The notes below the pieces were generated by a model. The model was not told the DNA's origin. It made no database searches and saw only the letters and a list, made by a program, of their open reading frames with translations. Below are positions 1 to 10,579 of a stretch of 38,318 nt of DNA, piece after piece. Every line of letters begins with the position of its first letter. The first letter of the stretch is position 1. The position numbers and the translations under genes were made by a program. Source of the DNA: an uncultured Pelagibacteraceae bacterium (GTDB taxonomy: Bacteria > Pseudomonadota > Alphaproteobacteria > Pelagibacterales > Pelagibacteraceae); the NCBI GenBank assembly GCA_902556285.1, contig CACDWD010000004.1:1-38318 (forward strand), given 5' to 3'.

Positions 1-649
1 CATCTAATCCACCATTTAATGCTAATATTGGTTCATAATTAACAATTTCTCTCTCCAAATATTTTAAATCACAGCTTTTAATATAAGGGGGATTAGAAAC
101 AATTAGATCATATTTGCCAAGTGTAAATTTGTCAATATCTGATTTATAAAATTTAGTTCTTTGGTTTAAATCCAAATTTTTCGCATTTATCTTGCATATA
201 TCTAGAGATTTTTTACTTATATCTACACCTGTACCAATAAAATTTTTTCTTTCTTTCAAAATAGTCAAAAGAATACATCCCGATCCAACTCCAATATCTA
301 ATATATTTAATTTATTTTTATATTTAGTTAATTTGAAAATTTCCTCTATAATAACTTCAGTATCTGGTCTTGGAATAAGAGTATTTTCATTAACGTAAAA
401 TTCACTATCCCAAAAAAATTTTTTATTTAAAAGATAAGCAATTGGTTTTCCTTTAGCACGCTCTTTAATTAATATTTTAAAATACTCTAAATTGTAATCA
501 CTTAAATCTTTAAGATTATTCAAAACAATATATTCACGGCTTGAACTAAAAACTTTTGCCATTAAAATTTCAGTATCTAATTGAGGTGTTTTAATATATC
601 TATTTTTTAAAATATTGGTCCCTTCAATTATTGCAGAATGAATATTCAT
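1..649 (-). CDS. prmC: Peptide chain release factor N5-glutamine methyltransferase (partial, C-terminus outside the window)
   Basis: Minus-strand reading frame from ATG at 649 (MNIHSAIIEGTNILKNRYIKTPQLDTEILMAKVF...) with the NPPYIK methyltransferase motif near 80-100 and a Gly-rich SAM motif (DIGVGSGCILL); immediately upstream is prfA, the usual partner. Confidence 0.93.
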   Translation of the reverse strand, partial: MNIHSAIIEGTNILKNRYIKTPQLDTEILMAKVFSSSREYIVLNNLKDLSDYNLEYFKILIKERAKGKPIAYLLNKKFFWDSEFYVNENTLIPRPDTEVIIEEIFKLTKYKNKLNILDIGVGSGCILLTILKERKNFIGTGVDISKKSLDICKINAKNLDLNQRTKFYKSDIDKFTLGKYDLIVSNPPYIKSCDLKYLEREIVNYEPILALNGGLD

Positions 650-1723
650 TTAATTTAAATTACTTAAACTATCTTCTTGTGCTTGTAGTGTTAAAGACTC
701 AATCATCTCATCAAAAGCTTCTCCTTCTAAAAACTCTTCTAATTTATGAAGGGTTAAATTAATTCTATGATCAGTTACTCTTCCCTGAGGAAAATTATAA
801 GTTCTAATTCTCTCTGACCTATCTCCTGTTCCTATTTTTGTTTTTCTATCTTTGGATCTTTCTTGATCAATCCTAGATCTCTCTAATTCATACAACCTTG
901 CCCTTAAAATCTTCATACCCTTAGCTTTATTTTTATGTTGTGATTTTTCATCTTGTTGAGATACAGATAAACCTGTTGGAATATGTGTAATTCTAACAGC
1001 ACTATCTGTTGTATTTACAGATTGTCCTCCTGGTCCACCTGCTCTAAAAACATCAATTCTCAAATCTGATTCATTTATTTTCAAATCCACTTCTTCTGCT
1101 TCAGGTAAAACAGCAACTGTTGCTGCAGATGTATGAACTCTACCCTGTGTTTCTGTATCTGGAACCCTTTGTACTCTATGAACTCCGCTTTCATATTTCA
1201 AAGTAGAATAAATGTTACTTCCTTTTATAGAAGCTATTACTTCTTTTAAACCTCCTGCATCACTTCTTGAAATTGAAATTAATTCTAAAGACCATTTCTT
1301 TTTATGACTTACTTTTTCATACATTTTAAACAAATCTGATGCAAATAAACTTGCCTCTAATCCACCGGTTCCTGCTCTTATCTCAATAATCGCATTTTTT
1401 TTATCCGCTTCATCTTTTGGTAGTAGAAATAATTTTAATTTTTTTTCATTTATTTCGTATTGTCTTTTCAACTCTACCAATTCAATTTCAGCCATATTTT
1501 TTAGTTCATCATCTGATAATTGGTCTTCTAAAAGCTTTTCTAATTCTTTTTTATCTCTATCGAATGATATATATTTTTTTGCAATTTCTATAATTTCATT
1601 AATATCAGAATATTCTTTAGACTTTTCTGCAAATAATTTTTTATCAATATCGCCGGTGGAAAGCTCTTTTTCTAAATTTGAATGTTTTGCAATTAACTCC
1701 TCAACTGTTTTTATTGGGATCAT
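650..1723 (-). CDS. prfA: Peptide chain release factor 1
   Basis: GGQ motif ([25 protein letters not shown]), class I RF architecture, 357 aa. Confidence 0.97.
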   Translation of the reverse strand: MIPIKTVEELIAKHSNLEKELSTGDIDKKLFAEKSKEYSDINEIIEIAKKYISFDRDKKELEKLLEDQLSDDELKNMAEIELVELKRQYEINEKKLKLFLLPKDEADKKNAIIEIRAGTGGLEASLFASDLFKMYEKVSHKKKWSLELISISRSDAGGLKEVIASIKGSNIYSTLKYESGVHRVQRVPDTETQGRVHTSAATVAVLPEAEEVDLKINESDLRIDVFRAGGPGGQSVNTTDSAVRITHIPTGLSVSQQDEKSQHKNKAKGMKILRARLYELERSRIDQERSKDRKTKIGTGDRSERIRTYNFPQGRVTDHRINLTLHKLEEFLEGEAFDEMIESLTLQAQEDSLSNLN

Positions 1724-1727
1724 TATA

Positions 1728-2825
1728 TTAATTTTTTTCTAATTCTGTAGCTTTTTTCTCAACTTCTGAAACTACTCTTTTAATAATATCAGCTGTTAAA
1801 ACTTTCTCACTCGGAACACCTGACAAATAAAGCATATTATTTCCCTTTCCACCCCCGGTTATACCAATATCAGTCAAAGAAGCTTCACCTGGACCATTCA
1901 CAACACAGCCTATAATAGACAGTGTTATTGGAGTTTTTATATGAGATAATTTTTCCTCTAGTATTTTTACTGTATCAATTACTTGGAAAGCTTGCCTTGC
2001 ACATGATGGACAAGATATAATTTTTACTCCTCTATTTCTTAATCCCAATGACTTTAAAATTTCATTACCAATTTTAACTTCTTTTACAGGATCATCAGAT
2101 AAAGATACCCTTATGGTGTCACCAATGCCATCTAAGAGAAGTGATCCAAGACCTATAGCAGACTTAACACTGCCTGTAACAAAACCTCCCGCTTCTGTTA
2201 TTCCTAAGTGTAATGGGTAATTCATCGCCTTAGAAAGCTGTTTATATGCTGCAATTGATAAAAATACATCAGAAGATTTAACACTTACTTTAAAATTAAA
2301 AAAATCTTCTTCCTCTAAAATTTTTATATTTCTTAAAGCACTTTCTACCAATGCCTCTGGACAAGGTTCTTTATATTTTTCAAGGATGTCTCTTTCTAAG
2401 GATCCAGCATTAACACCTATTCTAATTGAGCAATTATTATCTTTTGCAGCTTTTAAAACATCGTGAATTTTTTTTTTATCACCAATGTTTCCTGGATTGA
2501 TTCTTAAACACTTTGCACCATTTTCTGCAGCTTCAATAGCTCTTTTATAATGAAAATGGATATCAGCAATTACAGGGATTTGAACATTTTTAGTGATTTC
2601 TTTTAAAGCTTTTGACGAGTCTTCATCTGGACAAGACACTCTTACAATGTCAGCACCCTCCTCACGAATTTCTTGAATTTGTTTTATTGTTGCTTTCACA
2701 TCAGTTGTCAATGTATTGGTCATGGATTGAACTGAAATTGGATTATCTCCTCCAACTTTTACATCACCCACATTAATTACTTTGGTTTTTTTTCTATCAA
2801 TATTTCTAAAAGGCCTAAGGCTCAT
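1728..2825 (-). CDS. ispG: 4-hydroxy-3-methylbut-2-enyl diphosphate synthase
   Basis: GcpE signatures: [21 protein letters not shown]...[12 protein letters not shown] Fe-S cysteines. Confidence 0.96.
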   Translation of the reverse strand: MSLRPFRNIDRKKTKVINVGDVKVGGDNPISVQSMTNTLTTDVKATIKQIQEIREEGADIVRVSCPDEDSSKALKEITKNVQIPVIADIHFHYKRAIEAAENGAKCLRINPGNIGDKKKIHDVLKAAKDNNCSIRIGVNAGSLERDILEKYKEPCPEALVESALRNIKILEEEDFFNFKVSVKSSDVFLSIAAYKQLSKAMNYPLHLGITEAGGFVTGSVKSAIGLGSLLLDGIGDTIRVSLSDDPVKEVKIGNEILKSLGLRNRGVKIISCPSCARQAFQVIDTVKILEEKLSHIKTPITLSIIGCVVNGPGEASLTDIGITGGGKGNNMLYLSGVPSEKVLTADIIKRVVSEVEKKATELEKN

Positions 2826-2829
2826 AAAA

Positions 2830-4041
2830 TTAATCTAGTTTAAATTCTTTATGTAAGGCAGCTACAGCTTTTTTAACATTCTTTGAAGAAATAAGTACTG
2901 AAATTTTTATTTCTGAAGTGGAAATAACAAGAATATTTATTTTTTTTAAAGCTAATGTTTGAAACATCCTATAAGTTATTCCAGGTGTTGTGATCATACC
3001 TACTCCAATAATAGAGACTTTAGATAAATCTTTATCAAAAGACAATTTTTTATATGATATCGACTTATTTTTTTTTATTAATCTTTCAGTTTTTTTCAAA
3101 TCCTCAGATTTAATTGTAAATGTTAAATCTGTTTCCGTTCCATTTTGAGAAATATTTTGAACAACCATATCGACATTAATTAAATTTTTAGATAACGGTC
3201 TAAAAATTGATGCTGCCACTCCAGGTCTATCCTTAACACCTACAATTGTTATTTTAGCATCATTTTTTGTTGATGAAATTCCAGTTATAATTTGATTACT
3301 AAAAATCTTTTTTGATCCAGTTATCAAAGTTCCACTTTTTGAGACAAAAGAAGATTTAACTTTGATATCAATTTTATTTAACTTTGCATCCTGTACTGAT
3401 GTAGGCTGCATTACTTTTGAACCAAGAGATGCCATTTCTAGCATTTCATCATAAAAAATTTTTTTAATTTTTTTGGCTTTTTTATATTGTCTCGGATCCG
3501 TAGTATAAACTCCATCTACATCAGTATAAATTATACACTCATCAGCTTTAATAAATTTTGCAAGCATAATTGCTGTTGCGTCAGATCCGCTTCTTCCAAT
3601 AGTAGTAATTCTAAAATCATTATTAACACCTTGAAAACCAGTAATTATTGGTATTCCACCTGAATTTATATATTTATTTATTTCTTTAATACCTACTGAA
3701 CTAATTCTTGCACTTGAGTGAGGACCATCTGTTAAAATAGGTAATTGCCATGATGTCCAAGATCTTGATTTGAACCCATTATGTTTTAGTCTACCAGCAA
3801 TAAGTGCACATGATGCTTGTTCTCCAGTCGAAACTAATGCATCATATTCTGCTCTGTCAAAATTATTACTTATCAGTTTTGATTTATTAACTAACTCATT
3901 TGTCACACCACTCATTGCCGATGAAACAACTACTACCTTATTTTTTTTCTTTTTGTAAAAAGCAATTATTTTACATACCTTTTTAATTCTATCTATAGTT
4001 CCTACAGATGTTCCACCAAATTTTAATACTATAGTTTTCAT
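2830..4041 (-). CDS. lysC: Aspartate kinase with C-terminal ACT domains
   Basis: KFGGTSVG N-terminus, [13 protein letters not shown]-terminal ACT-type repeats. Confidence 0.95.
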   Translation of the reverse strand: MKTIVLKFGGTSVGTIDRIKKVCKIIAFYKKKKNKVVVVSSAMSGVTNELVNKSKLISNNFDRAEYDALVSTGEQASCALIAGRLKHNGFKSRSWTSWQLPILTDGPHSSARISSVGIKEINKYINSGGIPIITGFQGVNNDFRITTIGRSGSDATAIMLAKFIKADECIIYTDVDGVYTTDPRQYKKAKKIKKIFYDEMLEMASLGSKVMQPTSVQDAKLNKIDIKVKSSFVSKSGTLITGSKKIFSNQIITGISSTKNDAKITIVGVKDRPGVAASIFRPLSKNLINVDMVVQNISQNGTETDLTFTIKSEDLKKTERLIKKNKSISYKKLSFDKDLSKVSIIGVGMITTPGITYRMFQTLALKKINILVISTSEIKISVLISSKNVKKAVAALHKEFKLD

Positions 4042-4116
4042 GCTAGCTTTAATTATTAATATTTAATAAATAATTGATAAAATACATCTAAATAATTATG
4101 TCAACTATTTATCACA

Positions 4117-4839
4117 ATGACTAGCGTAAATAAAAAAGAAATAGATAAATTTTCTAAAATGGCCAATGAATGGTGGGATCCAGAAGGTAAATTCAAACCA
4201 CTTCATAAATTTAATCCAATAAGAATAAAATATATTAAGGAAAATATTATTAATAATTTCAAATTAAAAAATAAATTCAGACCTTTATCAGGAATAAATA
4301 TTTTAGATATTGGATGCGGTGGAGGATTATTATCTGAACCAATGTCAAGAATGGGAGCAAATGTAACAGGCATTGATGCATCCGATAAAAATATAAAAAT
4401 TGCAAAACTTCATTCAAAAAAAAATAAACTAAAAATTAATTATTTATGTTCTTCACCTGAAAAACTTAAAATTTCAAAAAAATTTGATGTTATTTTAAAT
4501 ATGGAAATTGTTGAACATGTAGAGGATATAGATTTTTTTTTAAAATCTTGCTCAAAACTTTTAAAAAAAAATGGACTAATGTTTGTTGCAACAATAAATA
4601 AGACTTTAAAATCTTATATTTTTGCAATTGTTGGAGCAGAGTATGTTTTGAGATGGCTTCCAATTGGAACGCACGAATGGGAAAAATTTGTTAAACCTGA
4701 GGATCTTAAAAAAATTTTAATGAAATATGATTTATCTCTCAATAAATTAGAGGGTATGAATTTTAATATTATTAAGGATGAATGGAATATTTCTAGAGAT
4801 TTATCTGTAAACTATATAGCAAAGTTTATTAAAAACTAA
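4117..4839 (+). CDS. ubiG: Ubiquinone biosynthesis 3-O-methyltransferase
   Basis: EIDKFSKMANEWWDPEGKFKPLHKFNPIRI and ILDIGCGGGLLSEPMSRMGANVTGID are typical UbiG motifs. Confidence 0.95.
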   Translation: MTSVNKKEIDKFSKMANEWWDPEGKFKPLHKFNPIRIKYIKENIINNFKLKNKFRPLSGINILDIGCGGGLLSEPMSRMGANVTGIDASDKNIKIAKLHSKKNKLKINYLCSSPEKLKISKKFDVILNMEIVEHVEDIDFFLKSCSKLLKKNGLMFVATINKTLKSYIFAIVGAEYVLRWLPIGTHEWEKFVKPEDLKKILMKYDLSLNKLEGMNFNIIKDEWNISRDLSVNYIAKFIKN

Positions 4840-5264
4840 TTTTCTTTTTCATCTATCCAAGGTATCATTTGAGCATCAATACCTTCTTCTTTTAATTCTT
4901 TTAAATCTTCCTTTGATGCACTACCGTAAATACCCTTTGATTTTTTTTTACCGTTATAATGAATTGATCTTGCTTCATAAGCAAAATTTTCACCAACATA
5001 ATTAAAATTATCTTTAATAAATTTTTGATAATGTTTTATAGTTTTTTTTACTTTATTATATTTTTCTAAGTTTATTTTTTCATCATTTTTTGATTTATGA
5101 CTGATTAGCTGAGGTGCCATGATTGTTTTTTTAACTTTTTCTGAATTACAATTATGGCAATTCAAAAGTTTTTTCTTTTTTAATCTTTCATACTCGCTGG
5201 AAGTTGCAAACCAACTATCAAAATTTAGATCACAATCTTTACAGATGAGTTTATATTTGATCAT
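4836..5264 (-). CDS. DUF1178 family protein
   Basis: MIKYKLICKDCDLNFDSWFATSSEYERLKKKKLLNCHNC; Zn-ribbon-like cysteines and alphaproteobacterial DUF1178 context. Confidence 0.85.
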   Translation of the reverse strand: MIKYKLICKDCDLNFDSWFATSSEYERLKKKKLLNCHNCNSEKVKKTIMAPQLISHKSKNDEKINLEKYNKVKKTIKHYQKFIKDNFNYVGENFAYEARSIHYNGKKKSKGIYGSASKEDLKELKEEGIDAQMIPWIDEKEN

Positions 5265-5302
5265 GATTCTTAATTAATTATATAATTTAATTTTTCAATA
5301 AC

Positions 5303-6604
5303 CTAACTTCTATAATCAGCATTAATTTCAATATATTTTTTTGTTAAATCCATTGTATATGCTGTGAAATTTTTCTTTCCTGTAAAAGTTTCAATATTTA
5401 TCTCTATATTTTCAGATTTCATGTAATTTGCTGTTTGTTTTTCATCGTAACTTTGATTTAATTTTCCACCATCTACAATAAGAATATTTCCAAATTTTAT
5501 TAATAATTTATTTAAATTAATTTTAGGACCTGCTTTACCGATTGCCATTATAACTCGTCCCCAATTTGGATCTTCTCCTGCAATCGCAGTTTTTACTAAA
5601 GGAGAATTTGCAACAGAAAAAGCAATTTTTTTAGCTTCTATCTCATTTTTGCATTTACTAACGTTTATTGTAATTAATTTAGATGCTCCTTCTCCATCTG
5701 ACACAACTCTTTTGGCTAAATTCAAAAGGACATTATTTAAAGCTTTGTCAAAACTTTTAATTTTATTTTCATTTATACTTTTAATTTGTGAGTTTTTAAC
5801 TTTATTGGTTGCAAAGATGGTTACCATATCATTGGTACTAGTGTCCCCATCACAAGAAATTGCGTTAAATGTATTGGTTATATTTTTCTTTAGTAACTTC
5901 CCCAAAATATCATTAGGTAAAGTTGCATCAGTAAAAACATAGGCAAGTGTTGTCGCCATGTTTGGATATATCATCCCTGATCCTTTAGCAATTCCATATA
6001 TTTTTACCTTTTCACTTCCAACATGACATTCCTCCATAGCTAATTTTGGCTTAGTATCCGTAGTCATGATTGCAAGCGCTGCTTTCATCCAAATAAATTT
6101 ATTTTGGGTATAACGAATTTTTTTTATTAAATTTGGAATATTATTGGAAATTTTCTCATATGGAAAAATTTCTCCGATAGTACCAGTACAACCAAAAATT
6201 ATATTCTTTGTAGAAATTTTCTTTGGATTATCCTCGTCTTCTTCTTGTTTTTTATTTAATTCTTTTGCAGTTAAATCTGCTATTTTTTTTAAACTTTCAT
6301 AACCTTGTTTTCCGGTGAAAGCATTGGCGTTTCTTGTATTTACAATGAGAGAATATATTTTTTTTGGTCTTTGGTTTAAATTCCATTTTATATTTTCAGA
6401 TACTATTTTTGATTGAGTGTAAACAGATGCATAATTAGCACCTTCTCTGAAATAGAACATTGTTAAATCATCTCTAATATCTTTATATAAATTTGCAGAA
6501 ACAACTGAAATTGAAAGCCCATCTAAATGATCGAGGTCTTGAAAATCAATCATTTTAGTATTTTTTGATTGAGATGATAAAAAATTTGTTAAATTAATTC
6601 CCAT
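5303..6604 (-). CDS. argJ: Bifunctional glutamate N-acetyltransferase / amino-acid N-acetyltransferase
   Basis: KGSGMIYPNMATTLAYVFTDA self-cleavage region, CDGDTSTNDM, GEDPNWGRV. Confidence 0.95.
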   Translation of the reverse strand: MGINLTNFLSSQSKNTKMIDFQDLDHLDGLSISVVSANLYKDIRDDLTMFYFREGANYASVYTQSKIVSENIKWNLNQRPKKIYSLIVNTRNANAFTGKQGYESLKKIADLTAKELNKKQEEDEDNPKKISTKNIIFGCTGTIGEIFPYEKISNNIPNLIKKIRYTQNKFIWMKAALAIMTTDTKPKLAMEECHVGSEKVKIYGIAKGSGMIYPNMATTLAYVFTDATLPNDILGKLLKKNITNTFNAISCDGDTSTNDMVTIFATNKVKNSQIKSINENKIKSFDKALNNVLLNLAKRVVSDGEGASKLITINVSKCKNEIEAKKIAFSVANSPLVKTAIAGEDPNWGRVIMAIGKAGPKINLNKLLIKFGNILIVDGGKLNQSYDEKQTANYMKSENIEINIETFTGKKNFTAYTMDLTKKYIEINADYRS

Positions 6605-6669
6605 ATTGTTTAAATTATTTATTTAATACATATATTAAACAATATAATTAAAGAATAAATCAAATAGTC

Positions 6670-9216
6670 ATGTTTAACCCATTAAATTTAATAACAAAAT
6701 TTATCAAATCTAGTAATCAAAAAGAGCTAGATAAAATTAGTAAAATTGTTGAAAAAATAAACTCTCACGACGAAAATTTTAAAAATTTAAGTGACGCCGA
6801 CTTTCCAAAAAAAACTGAAGAATTTAAAAATCAAATTAAAAATGGAAAATCTTTAGACGAATTACTTCCAGAAGCTTTTGCTCTAGTAAGAGAAGCTGCC
6901 AAAAGAACACGGAATGAAAAACACTTTAACGTTCAGTTGATAGGAGGTGTAGCTTTGCATCAGGGCAAAATTGCTGAAATGAGAACTGGAGAAGGAAAAA
7001 CTTTAACCATAACACTTGCTGCTTATTTAAATTCATTAAGCGGCCAAGGTGTTCATATAGTAACTGTAAATGATTATCTTGCAAAAAGAGACTCGGTTGA
7101 AATGGGGCAAATTTATAATTTTCTAGGTCTCTCATCAGGATTTATTAACAACTATCAAGATGATGCTGAACGTAAAAAAAACTATAATTGTGATATTACC
7201 TATGCAACTAACAGTGAATTGGGCTTTGATTATTTAAGAGATAATATGAAATTTTCTGAAGATCAAATGGTTCAGAGAGATCATAATTTTTCAATAGTTG
7301 ATGAAATAGATTCTTGTTTGATAGACGAAGCAAGAACACCTTTGATAATTTCTGGAGCAGCTGAAGATAAAACTGCTCAATATCTAGCAATTGATAAACT
7401 AATTAGAATCTTAAATAATAAAGACTTTGAAATAGATGAAAAAGAAAAGAGCATTTTATTGACAAATGATGGAATTAATAATGTTGAAAAACTTTTTTCT
7501 AATGCTGGCATTTTAAAAAATAATAATTTTTATGACCCAGAAAATTTACATTTAGTTCACCATGTTAATCAAGCTTTACGAGCAAATCATTTATTTGAAA
7601 AGGGTAGAGACTATATTGTTAAAGATGGAAGTCTCAAAATTATTGATGAACTTACCGGAAGAATTTTAGAAGGCAGACGTTTTGGAGATGGTTTGCATCA
7701 AGCATTAGAGGCCAAAGAAAAAATTCAAGTACAAGCTGAAAATCAAACGTTAGCTTCAATAACTTATCAAAATTATTTTAAACTTTATAAAAAAATATCT
7801 GGTTGTACTGGTACAGCTGCTACAGAATCTGAAGAATTTTTTGAAATTTATAATCTACCGGTTGTTGTTATTCCAACTAATAAAGAAATGATCCGAAAGG
7901 ATTTGAATGATTTAATTTTTAGAACAGAAAAAGAAAAGAATGATGCAATTGTAGAAAAAATAATTGAAAGAAATAAATTAGGTCAGCCTATTTTAGTATT
8001 TACCTCAAGTATTAATAAATCAGAAGTTTATTCAAATTTGTTAAATCAAAAAAATATTAAACATGTAGTATTAAACGCAAAAAATCATGAAAATGAAGCA
8101 GAGATAATTGCAAATGCAGGAAAAGAAAATTCATTAATTATTACAACAAGTATTTCAGGAAGAGGAGTTGATATTCAACTTGGTGGTAAGAAGGGCTCTA
8201 TTCCAGAAGACCAGCTTAAAATAAATAAGGATAAAATTAAATCCTTAGGTGGTTTATTTGTAATTGGCACAGAAAGAATGGAATCTAGAAGAGTGGATAA
8301 CCAGGCAAGAGGAAGATCTGGTAGACAAGGAGATGAAGGTAGTTCTATATTTTATGTTAGTCTAGAGGATGATTTAATGAGAATTTTTGGATCAGAGTCT
8401 ATGAATAGTATGCTCGAAAAACTCGGACTCAAAGACGGTGAAAGTATTGATCATCCTTGGATAAATAAAGCATTAGAGAGAGCCCAGCAGAAAGTAGAAG
8501 CTAGAAATTTTGATATAAGAAAAACACTTATCAAATTTGATAATGTTCTTAATGATCAAAGGCATGTTGTATTTTCACAAAGAAAAAATGCGATGAACAG
8601 TGAAAATATCTTTGATTATTCAGATGAATTTTTAAAAGAAATATCTGATGATTTAATAAAGTTAAAAATTTCAAATTTATCCAATCCGAAGAGTAATGAA
8701 TTTAATAATAAAACTAAGCAAATAGTTGGAAAAAGCTTTGAAGAAAATGAATTTAAGGATTTAATTGAAGCAAAAGATAAAGATTTTAGAGAAAAGATTT
8801 CTAATAAATTTCAAGAAACTAGAAACGAACGAATTAAACTTCTAGGTGAAGATCATGCAAAAGAAATTGAAAAAAGAATTTTTCTTCAATCAATTGATTT
8901 AAACTGGAAATCGCACATTCAATATTTGGAGCAATTAAGACAAGTCATAGGTCTAAGATCTTATGGTCAGAGAGATCCTTTAGTTGAATACAAAAAAGAA
9001 GCATTTGAACTATTTTCAAATCTTTTAGAAAAATTAAAATTAGATTATGTAACTATTTTAATGAATTTAAAAGTTGTTCTTGCTTCAAACCAGGAAAATG
9101 AAAAACAACAAAACGATATATCTAAACAAATTTCAAATAATAAAAAAATGGGAAGAAATGAACCATGTTTTTGTGGATCTGGAAAGAAATTTAAGCACTG
9201 CCATGGTAGTTTATAA
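6670..9216 (+). CDS. secA: Preprotein translocase ATPase SecA
   Basis: MRTGEGKT Walker A, DEIDSCLIDEARTPLIISG, C-terminal SEC-C zinc motif PCFCGSGKKFKHCHG. Confidence 0.98.
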   Translation: MFNPLNLITKFIKSSNQKELDKISKIVEKINSHDENFKNLSDADFPKKTEEFKNQIKNGKSLDELLPEAFALVREAAKRTRNEKHFNVQLIGGVALHQGKIAEMRTGEGKTLTITLAAYLNSLSGQGVHIVTVNDYLAKRDSVEMGQIYNFLGLSSGFINNYQDDAERKKNYNCDITYATNSELGFDYLRDNMKFSEDQMVQRDHNFSIVDEIDSCLIDEARTPLIISGAAEDKTAQYLAIDKLIRILNNKDFEIDEKEKSILLTNDGINNVEKLFSNAGILKNNNFYDPENLHLVHHVNQALRANHLFEKGRDYIVKDGSLKIIDELTGRILEGRRFGDGLHQALEAKEKIQVQAENQTLASITYQNYFKLYKKISGCTGTAATESEEFFEIYNLPVVVIPTNKEMIRKDLNDLIFRTEKEKNDAIVEKIIERNKLGQPILVFTSSINKSEVYSNLLNQKNIKHVVLNAKNHENEAEIIANAGKENSLIITTSISGRGVDIQLGGKKGSIPEDQLKINKDKIKSLGGLFVIGTERMESRRVDNQARGRSGRQGDEGSSIFYVSLEDDLMRIFGSESMNSMLEKLGLKDGESIDHPWINKALERAQQKVEARNFDIRKTLIKFDNVLNDQRHVVFSQRKNAMNSENIFDYSDEFLKEISDDLIKLKISNLSNPKSNEFNNKTKQIVGKSFEENEFKDLIEAKDKDFREKISNKFQETRNERIKLLGEDHAKEIEKRIFLQSIDLNWKSHIQYLEQLRQVIGLRSYGQRDPLVEYKKEAFELFSNLLEKLKLDYVTILMNLKVVLASNQENEKQQNDISKQISNNKKMGRNEPCFCGSGKKFKHCHGSL

Positions 9217-9218
9217 AT

Positions 9219-10313
9219 TTAAGTAAATAAGATAAGCAAAGAAAGTAAAATCAATCCACCAACAATTACAAATAAAACGTTTTTTGATTTTAAAATTTTA
9301 TCGAAATTATTTTTCTTAATAGTTAATGTGCTTAGATCTTCAGTGCTTGTTATAAAACCATCATTTCTTCCAATTTTAAGAAATTTATTTTTTCTCTGAT
9401 TCATTATTTCTTCAGAGGATAGTTCATTAAAATAATTTAAATTTTTTGTTAAAGTTTCTCTCACGTTATTTAATATAATATCTCTATCTCTATGCGCACC
9501 ACCTAAAGGTTCTTCAATTATTTCATCAATAACTTTTAATTTTAATAAATCTTTAGCTGAAAGCTTCATGGCTTTTGCGGCATCGAGCATTTTTTTTGGA
9601 TCTCTCCATAGAATAGTTGCACATCCCTCAGGGGATATTACTGAATAAATTGCATTTTCTAGCATAAGGACTTTATTTGATGAGGCTAATGCTATTGCTC
9701 CACCAGAACCACCCTCACCTATAATTATTGCAATTGTTGGAACTTTAAGCTCCATACAGCATTCGATTGATTTTGCAATTGCTTCGGCTTGTCCTCTTTC
9801 TTCTGCTCCTACACCTGGATATGCTCCTGGAGTATCAATAAAAGAGATTATGGGAATATTAAATTTGTTTGCTAAGTTCATTAATCTTATTGTTTTTCTA
9901 TAACCCTCTGGTCTCATCATCCCAAAATTTCTCTCAATCCTACTATCTAAATCTTCTCCTTTTTCTTGACCTATTACAAAAACAGATTTTCCATTGAACT
10001 TTGCAAATCCAGTTAAAACTGATTTATCCTCACCGTAATATCTATCTCCAGAGAGTGAAATGAAGTCATCAAATAAATTATCAATAAAAAATTTTGCTTT
10101 AGGCCTATCTTCATGACGAGCAACCATAGTAGTCTGCCAAGGATCTAAATTAGAATAAATATTTTTTAATTTTTCATCTATTTCTGTTTGAGTGCTTGAA
10201 ATTTTTTGAGTATCGACTTCTGATAATCCCTCTTGATTGTAAGGATCTTTCAATTTTTCTAGTTCATTTTCTAGATCTTTAATTTCTGTTTCAAAATTTA
10301 GATAATTTTTCAT
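9219..10313 (-). CDS. accA: Acetyl-CoA carboxylase carboxyltransferase subunit alpha, with C-terminal hydrophobic extension
   Basis: LDSRIERNFGMMRPEGYRKTIRLM, FIDTPGAYPGVGAEERGQ, GEGGSGGAIAL; the C-terminus ends in NVLFVIVGGLILLSLLILFT. Confidence 0.95.
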   Translation of the reverse strand: MKNYLNFETEIKDLENELEKLKDPYNQEGLSEVDTQKISSTQTEIDEKLKNIYSNLDPWQTTMVARHEDRPKAKFFIDNLFDDFISLSGDRYYGEDKSVLTGFAKFNGKSVFVIGQEKGEDLDSRIERNFGMMRPEGYRKTIRLMNLANKFNIPIISFIDTPGAYPGVGAEERGQAEAIAKSIECCMELKVPTIAIIIGEGGSGGAIALASSNKVLMLENAIYSVISPEGCATILWRDPKKMLDAAKAMKLSAKDLLKLKVIDEIIEEPLGGAHRDRDIILNNVRETLTKNLNYFNELSSEEIMNQRKNKFLKIGRNDGFITSTEDLSTLTIKKNNFDKILKSKNVLFVIVGGLILLSLLILFT

Positions 10314-10388
10314 ATTCTATTTATAGCGGATGGTTAAAATACAAAAAAGGCAATAAAATGATATTAAATAAGGTGTAATTCTTATTAA

Positions 10389-10416
10389 TTGACTTAAATC
10401 ATTTAACAGATACAAA
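10389..10416 (+). promoter_or_regulatory. Candidate sigma70-type promoter for riboswitch-glcB transcript
   Basis: TTGACT (10389-10394), 16-nt spacer, TACAAA (10411-10416), ending shortly before the riboswitch begins. Confidence 0.55.
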
Positions 10417-10424
10417 TTCATTAT

Positions 10425-10564
10425 CGGGAGAGACTATTTATAGCGCCGAAGGAGCAACCACCCCGGAAACTCTCAGGCAAAAGGACCGATTAAAGCATAA
10501 CACTCTGGAAAGAGATTGATTTCCGCCGAAGGAGTAAAGCTCTCAGGCAAAAATACAGATGGGG
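10425..10564 (+). promoter_or_regulatory. gcvT-type glycine riboswitch: Tandem glycine riboswitch (two aptamers)
   Basis: Two copies of the conserved core: GGAGAG...GCGCCGAAGGAGCAA...CTCTCAGGCAAAAGGACCG and TGGAAAGAG...CGCCGAAGGAGTAAAG...CTCTCAGGCAAAAATACAGATGGGG, directly upstream of glcB. Confidence 0.95.
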
Positions 10565-10579
10565 TACGAATTAAGTGCT

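Noticed and set aside
192-398. Plus-strand 68-aa ORF
   Set aside because: Antisense shadow of prmC, whose minus-strand frame has clear motifs (NPPY).
3770-3958. Plus-strand 62-aa ORF
   Set aside because: Antisense shadow of lysC; no recognisable motif.
5649-5942. Plus-strand 97-aa ORF
   Set aside because: Lies wholly antisense to argJ; hydrophobic composition is an artefact of antisense AT-rich coding DNA.
6926-7390. Minus-strand 69-aa and 60-aa ORFs
   Set aside because: Antisense to secA.
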